The notes: generated by a model from the sequence alone, not told the origin. A DNA stretch of 64,000 nt from Phymorhynchus buccinoides (GCA_017654935.2 CM065693.1:22287052-22351051), one strand, 5' to 3'. Shown: positions 1 through 63,652, counted from the stretch's first letter. Made by a program: numbers and translations.

Positions 1-609
1 AGAAAAACTGACATAGCGGCAAATGCATGAAATGTACAATAATAATAAGAGTGTCGACGAGTACGATCACAAACCCACTGCTGCAAAAAGTGTAATAGTT
101 TCTCGACAGGACAGATCAACTTCATTTACTTTACCACCACCAAAATTTTTGAAGTGAATCTGTGCAGCGGTTTACAAGATATTGCACAGACAGACAAACC
201 AACAAGAAACAGACACAAACAATAATAACAATACCCCACATGGAGGCCCTAGGCTAAATATAGAATAAGTGCAGAGTAGTGGATTTGTTAGTAGTAATTG
301 CAGTCTTACTCTTAGAACAAACAGGCACTAGAAGTTTATCAGATAAAAATTGCAAGCATTCAATCAAGAGAAATCATGGCACAGGCGCTAGGAATGTATG
401 AATTGAAAGTGGAAATAAAGCATGCATGATTTTGAAAACGTTTTTAAGAAACAAAACCAAAAAAAACCCACTTAAGATCACACAAGACTATTTCCTTAAA
501 TTCTTCTTACGTGAACAGTACAGACTATTTCCAAGTCATCCATTGACCTTCGCCTTTTAAAACAAAAATTGAACAAATTCTATTTTCAAGCAATTTATTG
601 GGTTTGTTA

Positions 610-1180
610 AAAGTCGTTTCTCACGAATGTCAACTATTCTTCAGCAACATTATACATATACATTGCAAACAAAAACCCTTTTTAGTTTTAGTAAAAGTTT
701 TACACCATTCTTTTCCTTACTCAGGTCATCAGAGCTTTACGTTGTTTCTCCTAAATGTCAACCATTATTCAATAATATAGTATGTACATTGTAAAAGAAA
801 ACCTTTTTATACGCCATTCTTTTCCTTACTCAGGTCATCAGAGCTTTAAGTTGTTTCTCCTAAATGTCAACCATTATTCAATAATGTATGTACATTGCAA
901 AAGTACCTTTTTAGTTTTAGTAAAAGTTTTACACCATTCTTTTTCTTACTCAGGTCATCAGAGCTTTACGTTGTTTCTCCTAAATGTCAACCATTATTCA
1001 ATAATATAGTATGTACATTGTAAAAGAAAACCTTTTTACGCCATTCTTTTCCTTACTCAGGTCATCAGAGCTTTAAGTTGTTTCTCCTAAATGTCAACCA
1101 TTATTCAATAATGTATGTACATTGCAAAAGAAAACCTTTTTACGTCATTATTTTCCATATGCAGGTCATCAGAGCTGTCT
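610..1180. repeat. Tandem repeat, about 105-120 bp unit, roughly five copies
   Basis: The landmark caggtcatcagagcttta recurs at about 721, 830, 950, 1057 and 1161. Two unit types alternate (with and without the segment tagttttagtaaaagtttt). It lies downstream of the known exons, presumably in a late intron. The first 600 bases of the window show nothing recognisable. Confidence 0.85.
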
Positions 1181-1334
1181 TGGGTGGCATTGTAAAAAAC
1201 ACACAACAAAAACCAACAACCCAGCTGTCTTCTCAGCCATGCATCCTCAAACAGTTAGTCTCAAATATTTCATTATCATTACTGTCTTTTGCTATGTCCA
1301 GATTTTCATCTATAAGGGAGACAATTTAAACACA

Positions 1335-1565
1335 GAAAAGAGCTATTGGCTACTGCAAAGAATACCTTTTGCAAGAGTGAATGCCCTTGGTGGGTGGGGG
1401 AAGATGGTTGAGTACTGACCAAACAAGGGAATAACTCTCACCAATAACCCTATCTGAGGCCACTTAATGGCTGCCTTTTGCAAGAGTGAATGCCCTTTTG
1501 GATACTGATCACCAAAGGCTTAACTATTGCCGTCAAGGGTGTTAATAACCCTAGTTCCAATGGCA
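1335..1565 (+). repeat. Dispersed repeat, inverted partner at 15876-16100
   Basis: Shares with the reverse complement of 15876-16100 the blocks ttgcaagagtgaatgccctt, gtactgaccaaacaaggga, ccaataaccctat and gttaataaccctag. Two copies per element of the ttgcaagagtgaatgcc block are visible. No terminal inverted repeats or coding capacity were recognised, so the class is unknown. Confidence 0.75.
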
Positions 1566-1999
1566 AATAGAGGCTCCTTTTTATGGTCAACAGATTATGC
1601 TATATTGCAGACGAAAATGTGGATAGTTTCGCATCCCAATTTTGCCATCCGCACATACCACCATCTTCATCATTGCCACTCATTACTAGTACAAACCAGC
1701 ATCCACAGTTCGCCATGCAAAAAAAAAGAATCCAAGCCTGTTCCTTCCTTTTTTTGGTGCAGTGCAAAAACAACAACAAAACAACAACCAACAACTATGA
1801 GCAAAACAAAAGTTGCATAACTCCGTAGAGATACAGAACAACATGCTATGAAACAGAAAGGAAAAAAAGAACTACGAGTATACAATAAAATAACATAAAA
1901 ATAATATAAAAGATCGAAGCAAAACAGAAAAAAAATAGTAGAAAATAAATCATAAGGAAAAGCATTGAACGTGAGGCAAAATAAAACAAATGCACAAAC

Positions 2000-2215
2000 T
2001 GGTCGGGATGTCGGACTGGGGTCCGTTAGGGAGGGGGGGTTCTTGCAGCGCCGAGTCAGCATCCCCTGCACCACCATTTCCAACCTCTTCCTCCTCCACT
2101 TCTTCCTCCTCTGAAACGATTCCAGCTGACCAGGCTACTAGTTGGGCCTCGGCCTCAACATTGACAACACTTTTTCCGGGGGGGCTACATTCCAAATGGC
2201 AGCCTTTCTGTACCT
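2000..2215 (-). CDS. SLC12A2: Putative NKCC exon 18: acidic linker segment
   Basis: An open minus-strand frame of higher G+C than its surroundings. With acceptor CCCAAAG before AGGTACAG and donor ACCA before GTTTGT it would be 216 bases, phase 1 at both ends, which fits the phase left by exon 17. It would encode EVQKGCHLECSPPGK, then an acidic run VSEEEEVEEEEVGNGG and LQEPPLPNGPQSD. NKCCs carry a variable acidic linker at this point. Against it: the splice sites are weak, the sequence is unconserved, and I recognise no homologue. Coding status is an inference from frame, phase and composition. Confidence 0.4.
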
Positions 2216-2960
2216 CTTTGGGAAAGGCATGAATAGCATGGACAGCTAAATTCTTTCTTAGGATGGGCGTTTCAAGTTCATAGGAGAATCTAAACTCTCT
2301 AAAAACAGAAGCTGGATCACAGTCACAACACAATCAACACTTACATAAGGGCTGCAATGCAACTGGAACCTCTTGGGGAAGGAACGAGAGGCATGAACAT
2401 GGTAATGGAAACTAAACTCTATACATTCATACAGAGAATTTGGGACACAGTCACAGCACATATAACACTGATACTCAGGGCAGCGATGCAACGCATGCGC
2501 GCCAGAACCTCCTGGAGAAGGAATGAGGGGTACGAACATGGTAAGGGAAACTAAACTCTATACATTCATACAGAGAATTTGGGACACAGTCACAGCACAT
2601 ATAACACTGATACTCAGGGCAGCGATGCAACGCATGCGCGCCAGAACCTCCTGGAGAAGGAATGAGGGGTACGAACATGGTAAGGGAAACTAAACTCTAT
2701 GCATTCATACAGAGAATTTGGGACACAGTCACAGCACATATAACACTGATACTCAGGGCAGCGATGCAACGCATGCACGCCAGAACCTCCTGGAGAAGGA
2801 ATGAGGGGTACGAACATGGTAATGGAAACTAAACTCTATACATTCATACAGAGAATTTGGGACACAGTCACAGCACATATAACACCGATACTCAGGGCAG
2901 CGATGCAACGCATGCGCGCCAGAACCTCCTGGAGAAGGAATGAGGGGCATGAACATGGCA
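2216..2960. repeat. 139-bp tandem repeat, about five copies, adjoining the putative exon 18 acceptor
   Basis: Near-identical units at 2480, 2619, 2758 and 2897 with exactly 139-base spacing. More diverged units lie at about 2350 and 2216. On the minus strand each unit contains a good acceptor-like string (CCTTCTCCAG before GAGGTTC), resembling the candidate exon 18 acceptor CCCAAAG before AGGTAC. A faded unit may continue to about 3090. Confidence 0.88.
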
Positions 2961-3189
2961 AGGGAAGCTAAATTTTCTATACATGAGTGTAAGTTGGGAC
3001 ACCGTCACAACGCAATACTTTTTTCAAGCTACATTGCAGCCTGGGGGAAGGAACAGAACATGTAAGGGAAGGTCAACTTGAATTGGTGACACTCAAAACA
3101 CAACACAAGAACAAGGGGAGAGATTTACAGCTTTCGGGAGTCGCTGCATGCAATGTGGGGTCTGCATAGGTATACCACAACAGTTTGCA

Positions 3190-4885
3190 AGGGACATTCT
3201 GTCTGTGTCATCAATCAAGGGAGATACATCAACAACTGTGTCATCAACAAAAGGGATTGATCAACTAGCAATCAATTCTGCCTGTAACAATCAACTTATG
3301 TGATTGACATCTAAAAACTTCGTCTTACTGTGTCAGTCAATCACGAAGGGACTGATTCTGCCTGTGTCATCAATGAAAGGGAATTCTGCCTGTGTCATCA
3401 AAAAAGGGACATTCTGCCTGTGTAATCAATAAAGGGACATAAATCTTGTTGATTTTGTGTCATTCTGACAAATCAAGGGACATTCTGTCTGTGTCATCAA
3501 TCAAGGGACATTCTGTCTGTGTCATCAATCAAGGGACATTCTGCCTGTGTCATCAATCAAGGGACATTCTGACCACTGTGTCATCAATGCAATGGGACAT
3601 TCTGATCTGTGTCATCAATCAAGGGACATTCTCTTTACGAACTGTGTCATCAATGCAAGGGACATTCTGAAACTGTGTCATCAATCAAGGGACATTCTGT
3701 CTGTGTCATCAATGAAAAGGGACATTCTTATCTGTGTCATCAATCAAGGGACATTCTGCACTGTGTCATCAATGCAAAGGGACACAAAATCTGTGTCATC
3801 AATCAAGGGACATTCTGCTGTGTCATCAATCAAGGGACATTCTGTCAGCTGTGTCATCAATCAAGGGACATTCTGTCTGTGTCATCAATCAAGGGACATT
3901 CTGCCTGTGTCATCAATAAAGGGACATTCTGCCTGTGTCATCAATCAAGGGACATTCTTTCTGTGTCATCAATCAAGGGACATTCTGCCTGTGTCATCAA
4001 TAAAGGGACATTCTGCCTGTGTCATCAATAAAGGGACATTCGGTGCCTGTGTCATCAATAAAGGGACATTCTGATCTGTGTCATCAATCAAGGGACATTC
4101 TGATTTTCTGTGTCATCAATCAAGGGACATTCTGCCTGTGTCATCAATCAAGGGACATTCTGTCTGTGTCATCAATCAAGGGACATTCTGCCTGTGTCAT
4201 CAATCAAGGGACATTCACACACTGTGTCATCAATCAAGGGACATTCTGTCTGTGTCATCAATCAAGGGACATTCTGTTCTGTGTCATCAATCAAGGGACA
4301 TTCTGCCTGTGTCATCAATAAAGGGACATTCTGATGGCTGTGTCATCAATCAAGGGACATTCTGACCTGTGTCATCAATCAAGGGACATTCTGAATCTGT
4401 GTCATCAATCAAGGGACATTCTGTCTGTGTCATCAATCAAGGGACATTAACACTGTGTCATCAATCAAGGGACATTCTGAACACTGTGTCATCAATCAAG
4501 GGACATTCTGCTTCTGTGTCATCAATCAAGGGACATTCTGAACTGTGTCATCAATCAAGGGACATTCTGACCTGTGTCATCAATAAAGGGACATTCTGCC
4601 TGTGTCATCAATCAAGGGACATTCTGTCTGTGTCATCAATGAAAGGGACATTCTGCCTGTGTCATCAATCAAGGGACATTCTGCCTGTGTCATCAATCAA
4701 GGGACATTCTGCCTGTGTCATCAATCAAGGGACATTCTGCCTGTGTCATCAATCAAGGGACATTCTGCCTGTGTCATCAATCAAGGGACATTGAACTGTG
4801 TCATCAATCAAGGGACATTCTGCCTGTGTCATCAATCAAGGGACATTCTGTCTGTGTCATCAATAAAGGGAGATACATCAACAAC
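3190..4885. repeat. 28-bp minisatellite, roughly 60 copies
   Basis: The unit is close to ctgtgtcatcaatcaaggga followed by cattctgc, with frequent small insertions (1-6 bases) always at the same point between cattctg and ctgtgtc. The strongest homogeneity is at 3880-4850. The unit is flanked on both sides by the same sequence (gattgacatctaaaaacttc near 3302 and gattgaaatctaaaaacttc near 4989), so the array sits inside a duplicated segment. Confidence 0.95.
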
Positions 4886-5579
4886 AATGACAGCAACAAA
4901 ACAAACCAATTGATCAACTAACAATCAAGAACAAAAATCGCTAAAAGTTAACAAAAGCCATCAACTAACAATAAAAACTTTAAAAATGTGATTGAAATCT
5001 AAAAACTTCGTCTTACATGGTAAGTACTCGTTTATGTTTCTAATTAAAATGAAAACATGGAAATGAAAATGGTGAAGTTTTCTGTTTTGCAAAAAAAGAA
5101 AGAAAACAACAACACACACACACAAAATAATTTTACATACACATAATACAGGTTACTGAGGCATTGCCAATTTGGACTATGCGCTCATAAAAAAAAAGCA
5201 CTCAGCTTTGAGCAAATGTTATACTTTCAATCGTAAGTCAATAGTTTTATCCAAATTTGTGAAATACATTACATTTTTTATGATGGCTGAAACTCAACTA
5301 CAAATTACTAACGCACACATTTAGACAAAAACGCATGCATAAAACAAACGAACAACAAAAACGAATGGGGGACAGTAAGGGAAGACGACACAGTTGAGTA
5401 GTGAAGGGGGTGAAGAACAAAGGAACAGTAACACATAATAACAAAAAAACACCCACAAAATGAACACGGATAAAGGAACTCAGTGCCGTAGTAAACACAT
5501 CTTTCTCGCTTCCATGGATACATATAAGGAAAATGAACAGTAAAGAGAAAGGGGTGGAAAAATCTGACAGAGAATGTGG

Positions 5580-6284
5580 AGACAATAAGGGAATGAACAG
5601 TGTGAAATCATCTGGGACAATCCGACACAGAGTGTGTGCAGACTATAAGGGAATGAACAGTAAGACATTGTCTGGGACAATCCGACACAGAGAGTGTGGA
5701 GACTAAACAGTAAGACATTGTCTGGGACAATCTGACACAGAGTGTGTGGAGACTATAAGGGAATGAACAGTAAGACATTGTCTGGGACAATCCGACACAG
5801 AGTGTGTGGAGACTATAAGGGAATGAACAGTAAGACATTGTCTGGGACAATCCGACACAGAGTGTGTGGAGACTATAAGGGAATGAACAGTAAGACATTG
5901 TCTGGGACAATCCGACACAGAGTGTGTGGAGACTATACAGTAAGACATTGTCTGGGACAATCCGACACAGAGTGTGTGGAGACAATCAGGAATGAACAGT
6001 AAGACATTGCCTGGGACAATCCGACAGAGTGTGTGGAGACTAAACAGTAAGACATTGTCTGGGACAATCCGACACAGAGTGTGTGGAGACTATACAGGAA
6101 TGAACAGTAAGACATTGCCTGGGACAATCCGACAGAGTGTGTGGAGACTCACCGTCGTCTGTCTGTGGGGGCGAAGGTTCATTGGGGTAGTTGAAGATGG
6201 TGGGGAGAGAGTGTGGAGACTATAAGGGAATGAACAGTAAGACATTGTCTGGGACAATCCGACACAGAGAGTGTGGAGACTCAC
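5580..6284. repeat. 60-bp minisatellite abutting the exon 17 donor
   Basis: The unit starts gtgtggagactataagggaa and ends gggacaatccgacacaga. Three consecutive units at 5761-5940 are identical, with about eleven in all, several with internal deletions. The edge gtgtggagact is the first part of intron 17 itself, so the array is rooted at the splice donor. A donor copy with exon 17 sequence lies inside it at 6154-6203. Confidence 0.93.
6154..6203 (-). pseudogene. Decayed copy of the 3' end of exon 17 with its splice donor
   Basis: On the minus strand it reads a variant of the exon end (frame TIFNYPNEPSPPQTDD against TIFNDPNEPSPPQTDD), directly followed by GTGAGTCTCC as at the true donor. It is preceded by minisatellite sequence rather than an acceptor, so it is not a complete exon. 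Confidence 0.85.
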
Positions 6285-53134
<46,850 letters not shown>

Positions 53135-53290
53135 CTTGCTTGTTCAAGGCTCAGATACACACTGCGATCAATGCAGTCGAAGCACAGCAGTGTATGTCCG
53201 TGTGCGCCATTTCTTCTAATTTATCCACAAGCTATGTCGTGAGCCATTGGTTGACAGAATTAGAATCCACTCACGTGATACAACAAAAGC
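53135..53290 (-). promoter_or_regulatory. Presumed 5' UTR/promoter-proximal region of the NKCC gene
   Basis: Directly upstream of the start codon. An inverted CCAAT motif (attgg at 53246-53250) lies about 112 bases from the ATG and a CACGTG E-box at 53272-53277. No TATA box is evident at a fitting distance, and a transcription start cannot be fixed. Motifs this short occur by chance, so this is only a candidate. Confidence 0.3.
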
Positions 53291-53867
53291 CAACGTGATA
53301 CATGTATGGGTGTGCATGGCAGTGTTTATGGTCTGGTCACAATGTTCAAAACATTTTGGCATGGATCTGACGACAAATCTGAGAAGAAGACAAAAGAACT
53401 AATTCTTGACAGCTCTATTGCCTTTAAAAGTGTATATGCATCGCATAGAAAGGCCCATCGTAGATTTGCCTTCGCTGGGAAAACCATGAGCGCACGTGTC
53501 CGTATTAAACAAACACACGTGTGCTCCTCTCAATCGCATGTGGAGACCATAAAATACTGAGAAGGCCTACTTCATATCATCACTGAAAGATTGCCTTCTT
53601 ATTATTGCTTAGAATAGCATATTTTACTAGGCAATATATATATGCTTTTTTATTTTAAGCCTTTCGGCCTATTTTCAAGCGACTTTTTGTCTTCGAAATA
53701 CTCAGCAATTGCCCCTTCAGGCTTTTATCTGTTGTCACATATATATATACGTGTTGTATTTGTTACGTCAAGTTTGTTCTACTGTCTGTCCCGCGTCCAA
53801 GGCCAAAAGCCGAAATATTGGGAATAGTCTACATTCTTTCTTGTTAGTTTTCATTCTCTTTTTTTGT

Positions 53868-53903
<36 letters not shown>

Positions 53904-54419
53904 TGCTTGAAAAAAACTTGTTTTGTGTCCAATATTTAAGTTTGTGAGCCTAAGAAAGAAACTGAATAACTTTAATTTTAACTTTACAATTTATTCTGTG
54001 TTCTGAAAAGAATAAAAAGAAAATAATGTGCTGATTTACTTTTTCTCCCAAATGGGGGAGATAGACAATGCCTATGCAAAGACAGCTGTTTCGTCTTTGA
54101 GAAAGACTCTTCAGTCTGCATATTGGCCTGCAAAGTATGTCCACAGTGAACATTCAAACTGAGCTAGAAGACTTTCTACAAGAGAAAGGTTGTCCTCTTT
54201 GCACCAGATTGAAAGTCCACAATAAAAGCAAACCAGCACTTGATTAAAAAGAAATGGTAACAATCTTGTGTAAAGTAACAAAAATAATAATGTTCTAATA
54301 AAGTTACAATCCCTCGAAGAGAGTAGAAGAGATGGGATGCCATGTTGGTGGATCCAGTGAAGGATTCAATAAGGGAGGTCATAGAAATCGTAGGTCATAT
54401 ATATATATATGGGTTAAAT

Positions 54420-54788
54420 CAGGGCCGGATCTTGGGGGGTGCTTTGGGTGCTGCAACACACACACACCCCACCCCCCGGCTGTCAAAAAAAAAAAGGACA
54501 AAGGAGATGCTCTTGCAATAAGGTGATAATGTTTGATTGGTTTTTTGTGTGTGTTATGACTGCAAGCTAAGCAAGGTGCAAAACTGATAAAACGCTCTTA
54601 AGAAGTTCTGTTCTGAGCTCACAGGAGATGCCACAAAACAGTTTTAAAATGTTGAAAACTCGTTTTCGGCAGGGGGGGCTTTGGCCCCCCTGGACCACCC
54701 ACCAGGGCTTTGCCCCTGGACCCCGGCCTAAAAAAAGTTTCAAGCACCCCCCCCCCCCCCCCCTTCAAAAGTATGTGATCCGGCCCTG
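54420..54788. mobile_element. MITE-like element with CAGGGCCGGAT ends
   Basis: Ends cagggccggatcttgggg and gatccggccctg. Internal GC-rich short inverted segments (ggggggctttggcccccc) and C runs. The ends resemble hAT elements. Located upstream of the gene, between 53300 and 55550, where no gene is apparent. Confidence 0.7.
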
Positions 54789-55555
54789 GGTTTGCCTTAT
54801 TATTGACCTCGGATTCAAACCGCTCAACCGTATTGTACCTTAAATATTGTTCAAGTTCGCAGCATTTGAGATACCGTAAAATAACAAATCAGTGTCGAGA
54901 AGACCTCGATCTCACCAGCAAATTGCTTTCCCCCGTCTTTTAAGACCAATCATTCGGTCTAGACGTACGGAGACAGCTTTATTGAACGCCAATAGGTCTA
55001 CATAAGAAGGCTACAGTCTAACAAAATAAATCAGTTTTATGGTCCTCGTTGTGTCAGTGAACGAATGCAAACTCGTCTACTCGTCTGCATAGCCTCAACA
55101 GAGGTAAGATGAGGTGGAGTAGGCTAATTAGAGGGAAAGAGAGGGAGGGAGACTGAAGGAGGTAGATTAGTTATCAATTTTGTTTGGTTTGTTTTAGCTC
55201 ACGTTTGCTTCTCCCACCAGAATAATAAACTTTGTCTAATTTATGTGTAGATCTACACGTACAAATCATGTCACCGGAAAAAAACATACGGGCCTGCTAG
55301 TTTAATTTAACTTTAATGCTTACATAATCATAGAATAGTTTACAGGCGGGAGTGTGGACATTCTTCTTCTTAGTGTGAGTGGTAGGTAGGTTGTTGGAAA
55401 TGCGTGTGAAAAAGGTGGGGTCGAAGGCTGTAAAGATCGAATAAAAGGAATAATAAAACATTTTGACACGCCGGTTTTGAACATGTCAATCAATTCTCCA
55501 AAATGAAGGTAGAATACTACCACTTTCTTTGCGGGTTTGTTTACGAGCAACTTGT

Positions 55556-56095
55556 TAAAGGTGGACCCTGACGGATTAGATTTTGCAAGGAACACGTCGA
55601 GATCACCAGAAAGACAAGATTTTCAAGGATCGGAACACTCGCTTTGCTCTGGTTTCAAATCAAACCGTCAAAACGGCTATTCCTCCTTGGCGGAGATGCC
55701 GGAATGATAAGCCATTTTGGATGGAGTGGGTGGGGGCCAAACACATTGTGGTCGAAGCTTTTTCTTTTTTGTAGTGCAGAAAAAAACAAACTTGAAGCTA
55801 TTTCCTTTGTAGCCTAGTGAGCAAAACTCCTTTAGATAAACTGCATAATTTATTGCGAAAATCCGTGCAAACAATTTGGTCGACATTGCAAAAGAGACGG
55901 CACACGTCTTCTCTTTCAGTGAAAGAATATGACTTCCAGCACCTCCGCCAATGATGAATCGCAGATTTTACCGTGACGGTTTGATTTCTAGGAAACCAGA
56001 GCAAAGTGAGTGTTGTGATCTCTGTAAATTGTGTTTTCATGGTGATCTCGATGTGTTTCTTGCTAAATCTCATCCGTCAGGGTGCCCCTTTAAGT
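55556..56095. mobile_element. 540-bp foldback element, partly shared with 41219-41430
   Basis: The left arm has accctgacggattagatttt and cgtcgagatcaccag. The right arm has tggtgatctcgatgtgtttc and ctcatccgtcagggtgcccc. Each arm is about 150-180 bases and includes a complementary cctccttggcggag / acctccgccaatg block. No ORF of note. Confidence 0.82.
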
Positions 56096-56239
56096 AAGGA
56101 ACCTTAGTCTACCGTGGGGTGCTGCAAGATTCGTGAGAGAAAAAAACCCTGCTTGTGTGGAAGACCGGGTATGCTAAAATTGGTTAAATGGTACTTGTAC
56201 AAAGCTGAAGAGAAATTAAACAAGGACCACACATGTAGT

Positions 56240-57745
<1,506 letters not shown>

Positions 57746-57889
57746 CTCTCTCTGTGACCTAATCATGTAAATCCCAACACTGGCTCTGCCGTGTCTCTCT
57801 GACTTTGTCCCTCCCTCTTCCTGTTTTATCTTATCACAAGTACATAATGGACAATCTTGTCCATCAGTTATGTTAATGAGTTTTACTAC

Positions 57890-61170
<3,281 letters not shown>

Positions 61171-61189
61171 ATCCCCCCCCCCCCCCCCC

Positions 61190-61516
61190 CCCCCCCGTGG
61201 GGATACCGGGTGGGTCTTTTGTATAAATAGTTCCCCCACCTTCTGGATGTTCTGTGCTTGTAGCTTCCTCTAATATGTCACTCTTTTTAACTCTGCCTTT
61301 TCCCTTTGCTTACTGTTATATACTATCTTTCTGCCTTACTGGTCCATTCTCCTGCCTTTTTGTTTTTTTCACAAAACACTTTCAAAAACATTTCCTCCAG
61401 CCGAAGTCGGACTTGCTTGTCCTAACTATTTCTTAGTTAGGCGCATAACGGCAGCATGACGCATCTCCGCTCATAATTGACAGGAAACTGTCTGAGCGAT
61501 CGAAGAAGAAGAATTT
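61190..61516 (+). mobile_element. SINE-like element with (GAA)n tail, second copy
   Basis: Starts cccgtggggataccgggtgg, contains ccttctggatgttctgtgct and ccgaagtcggacttgcttg, and ends gagcgatcgaagaagaagaa. A run of about 24 C precedes it. No coding frame. Confidence 0.75.
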
Positions 61517-61556
61517 AAGACGACGAAGAAGAAGACACCCTCCATCAAATTTTCGC

Positions 61557-61715
61557 ATTGGAATCTTCCACCGAGAAGCAACCTTCTGCCGTTCTCTGGA
61601 AAGGGGTAGGGTCAGGATCAGCCTAGGATTATTGCCATGAAACCGAAAGAAGCAGACTTTGAGATATACAGAGTGGTAAGCATAAGGGGAGGGGGGTGGG
61701 GTGTTTAAAGTGCCA
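61557..61715 (+). repeat. Dispersed repeat shared with 43960-44140
   Basis: Contains gtcaggatcagcctaggatt and actttgagatatacagagtg, parallel to the copy in intron 3. Ends in a G-rich stretch ggggaggggggtgggg. Confidence 0.72.
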
Positions 61716-61827
61716 CTTTGCCCGTCCGTTTTCCTCGTCACCCCCACACCTTTCGTTCTTTTCTACTATTGGCACTTTTTGTTCCTGTCCTCGGGTTTTT
61801 TTTACTCCCTCACGCGGGCCAACGTGC

Positions 61828-61861
<34 letters not shown>

Positions 61862-62094
61862 CTGTCTCTGTCTCTCTGTTTGTCTCTCTCTCTCTCTCTG
61901 TTTTTGTTGTGGGTCCTGAGATTTACCAAAACGGACCTACAATGGTTGAACCACAGATTAAGAACCTCTCTGGTTGAACTAAGTAGGCTTTCAGTTCGTT
62001 TTTCTTTTTTGTCCTTTGCCGATCTACGACGGCAAAGGAGTATGTTTTCGTTCGGGTTTGTTTCCTTTTTTGTTTGTTTGTTTGTTCTTTTCTG

Positions 62095-62700
62095 TCTGTC
62101 CCAAGGATCTCCCGAACCGCTTGACCGAATCGCTTCAAATTTTGTGTGGTGGTGTGTCCCCATGAGAGGAAGGCATCCGCGCAAAACTTTTCGCCGTCCT
62201 GACCTTGACCTTGGCGTATGACCTTGAAAACCGAAAATCGTTAAGGGGCCATAACTACCACACCGTAGATCCTAGAGTCTTGAAACTTGGCATGGATGTA
62301 CTTTCGCTTATGGCCGTTCTGATAATGGCATACCGATGAAGGTCAATGTCAAGGTCAGGGAGATCGGTACGCCTTGAATGTGGTAGGGGTCTAACAATTG
62401 TGTTTTTCTGTCCCAAGCATATCTCCCGAACCGCTTGACCGAATCGTTGCCAATTTTGTGTGGTGGCGTGTCAACCATGAGAGGAAGGCATCTGCGCATA
62501 AATTATTGCCGTCCTGTCCTTGACCTTGGCGTATGACCTTGAAAACCGAAAATCGTTAAGGGGCTATAACGTCCACACCGTTGGTCTTAGAGACTTCAAA
62601 CTTGGCATGTAGGTACTTTGGCTTATGGCCGTTCTGATGATTGCATACCGATCAAGGTCAGGGAAATCGGTAGGCCTTGAAAGTGGTAGGGGTCTAAAAA
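62095..62700 (+). repeat. Tandem pair of a 315-bp unit
   Basis: The markers cccgaaccgcttgaccgaat (62112 and 62428) and ttggcgtatgaccttgaaaa (62211 and 62527) recur 316 bases apart. The two units differ at several positions. No ORF spans them. Confidence 0.88.
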
Positions 62701-62744
62701 TTGGGTTTTCAGACACAAAAGTAAAAATATAATATTTCGCGGAC

Positions 62745-62850
62745 CCGGCGAAACCGGTACTCAGCGTTACCTGTACTTGGCGTTACCTGTACTAGGCGTT
62801 ACTGGTACTAGGCGTTACCGGTACTAGGCGTTACCGGTACTCGGCGTTGC
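62745..62850 (+). repeat. 18-bp minisatellite, about six copies
   Basis: The unit is close to ggcgttaccggtactagg, running from 62756 to about 62848 with small changes (cctgtact, ctggtact). Confidence 0.9.
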
Positions 62851-63080
62851 GCTAGTAGTATTAATATAAATTTAGGACGCACTTACCTCCTGACAAAGCC
62901 TGGAGCTCAAGGCGTTTCCAATAACAAATAGTTAACAGTTAAAAGTAGTAATAAAAGGCTTACTTAATAATCATAAACAACACCGGAGCATGTAGACAAC
63001 GCCTGTTAGGACGCGTGGACAATCACTCATTCCCTTTCGTAGGCCTATGTTTTATTTACTCAGACAGACATAGAGAGAGA

Positions 63081-63084
<4 letters not shown>

Positions 63085-63150
<66 letters not shown>
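63085..63150. repeat. (GA)n microsatellite
   Basis: Pure GA for about 65 bases after agagagagaaacaagagaga. Nothing else of note between 62850 and 63435. Confidence 0.95.
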
Positions 63151-63154
<4 letters not shown>

Positions 63155-63435
63155 GGGAAGAGGTACGCATAGACCTTTGTTCTCATAGTCCAAAAATTGA
63201 CACCACCTATTATTTTCTAAAGCGGGATTAGGTCAATTGGTTTATTAAAAAAAAAATTAGGCCTATCAACTGAAAAAAATAAATTTCATTGCCATTCAGA
63301 ATTCTATTTTACAAAAGCCCTTGGGGAAGAGGGTGGGGTAAGGTGGGAAATCCAAACTTGAAGACAGATACACCGAATGACATGCATAGAAAACAGTGCG
63401 TCGCTTTCATGTTTTAGCTATCCACGTAAGCCTAC

Positions 63436-63652
63436 TAGGGGAAGACGGGGTAAAAAGCGCATGGGCGGGTAAGAAGCCCACCCCAATTATCTCATGAAAT
63501 AAAGAAATTTCAGTCAAATTTGCCCATGAGACGAATGCTAGACATTAACGCTCGTCTCATGAGCAAAATGAGACTGAAATTTGCTTCATTTCATGAGATA
63601 ATTGGGGTGGGCTTCTTACCCGCCCATGCGCTTTTTACCCCGTCTTCCCCTA
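63436..63652. mobile_element. Near-perfect palindromic MITE (TAGGGGAAGACGGGGTAAAA)
   Basis: Arms of about 95-100 bases pair almost without mismatch. The left starts taggggaagacggggtaaaa and the right ends ttttaccccgtcttccccta. The short centre near 63540-63555 contains gctagacattaacgctcgtc. A related fragment (taccccgtcttcccaggta) is at 27090-27108. Confidence 0.9.

Noticed and set aside
1..600. Search for the next conserved C-terminal exon (DVWWLFDDGGLT region)
   Set aside because: No matching codon pattern on the minus strand was found here or elsewhere left of exon 17, so these exons are taken to lie outside the window.
3446..4921. Several overlapping plus-strand frames with the repeating peptide SSIKGHS / VINQGTF, and possible CRISPR-like regularity
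   Set aside because: They are the three frames of a 28-bp minisatellite. There are no unique spacers, and the surroundings are an animal intron, so neither protein nor CRISPR array.
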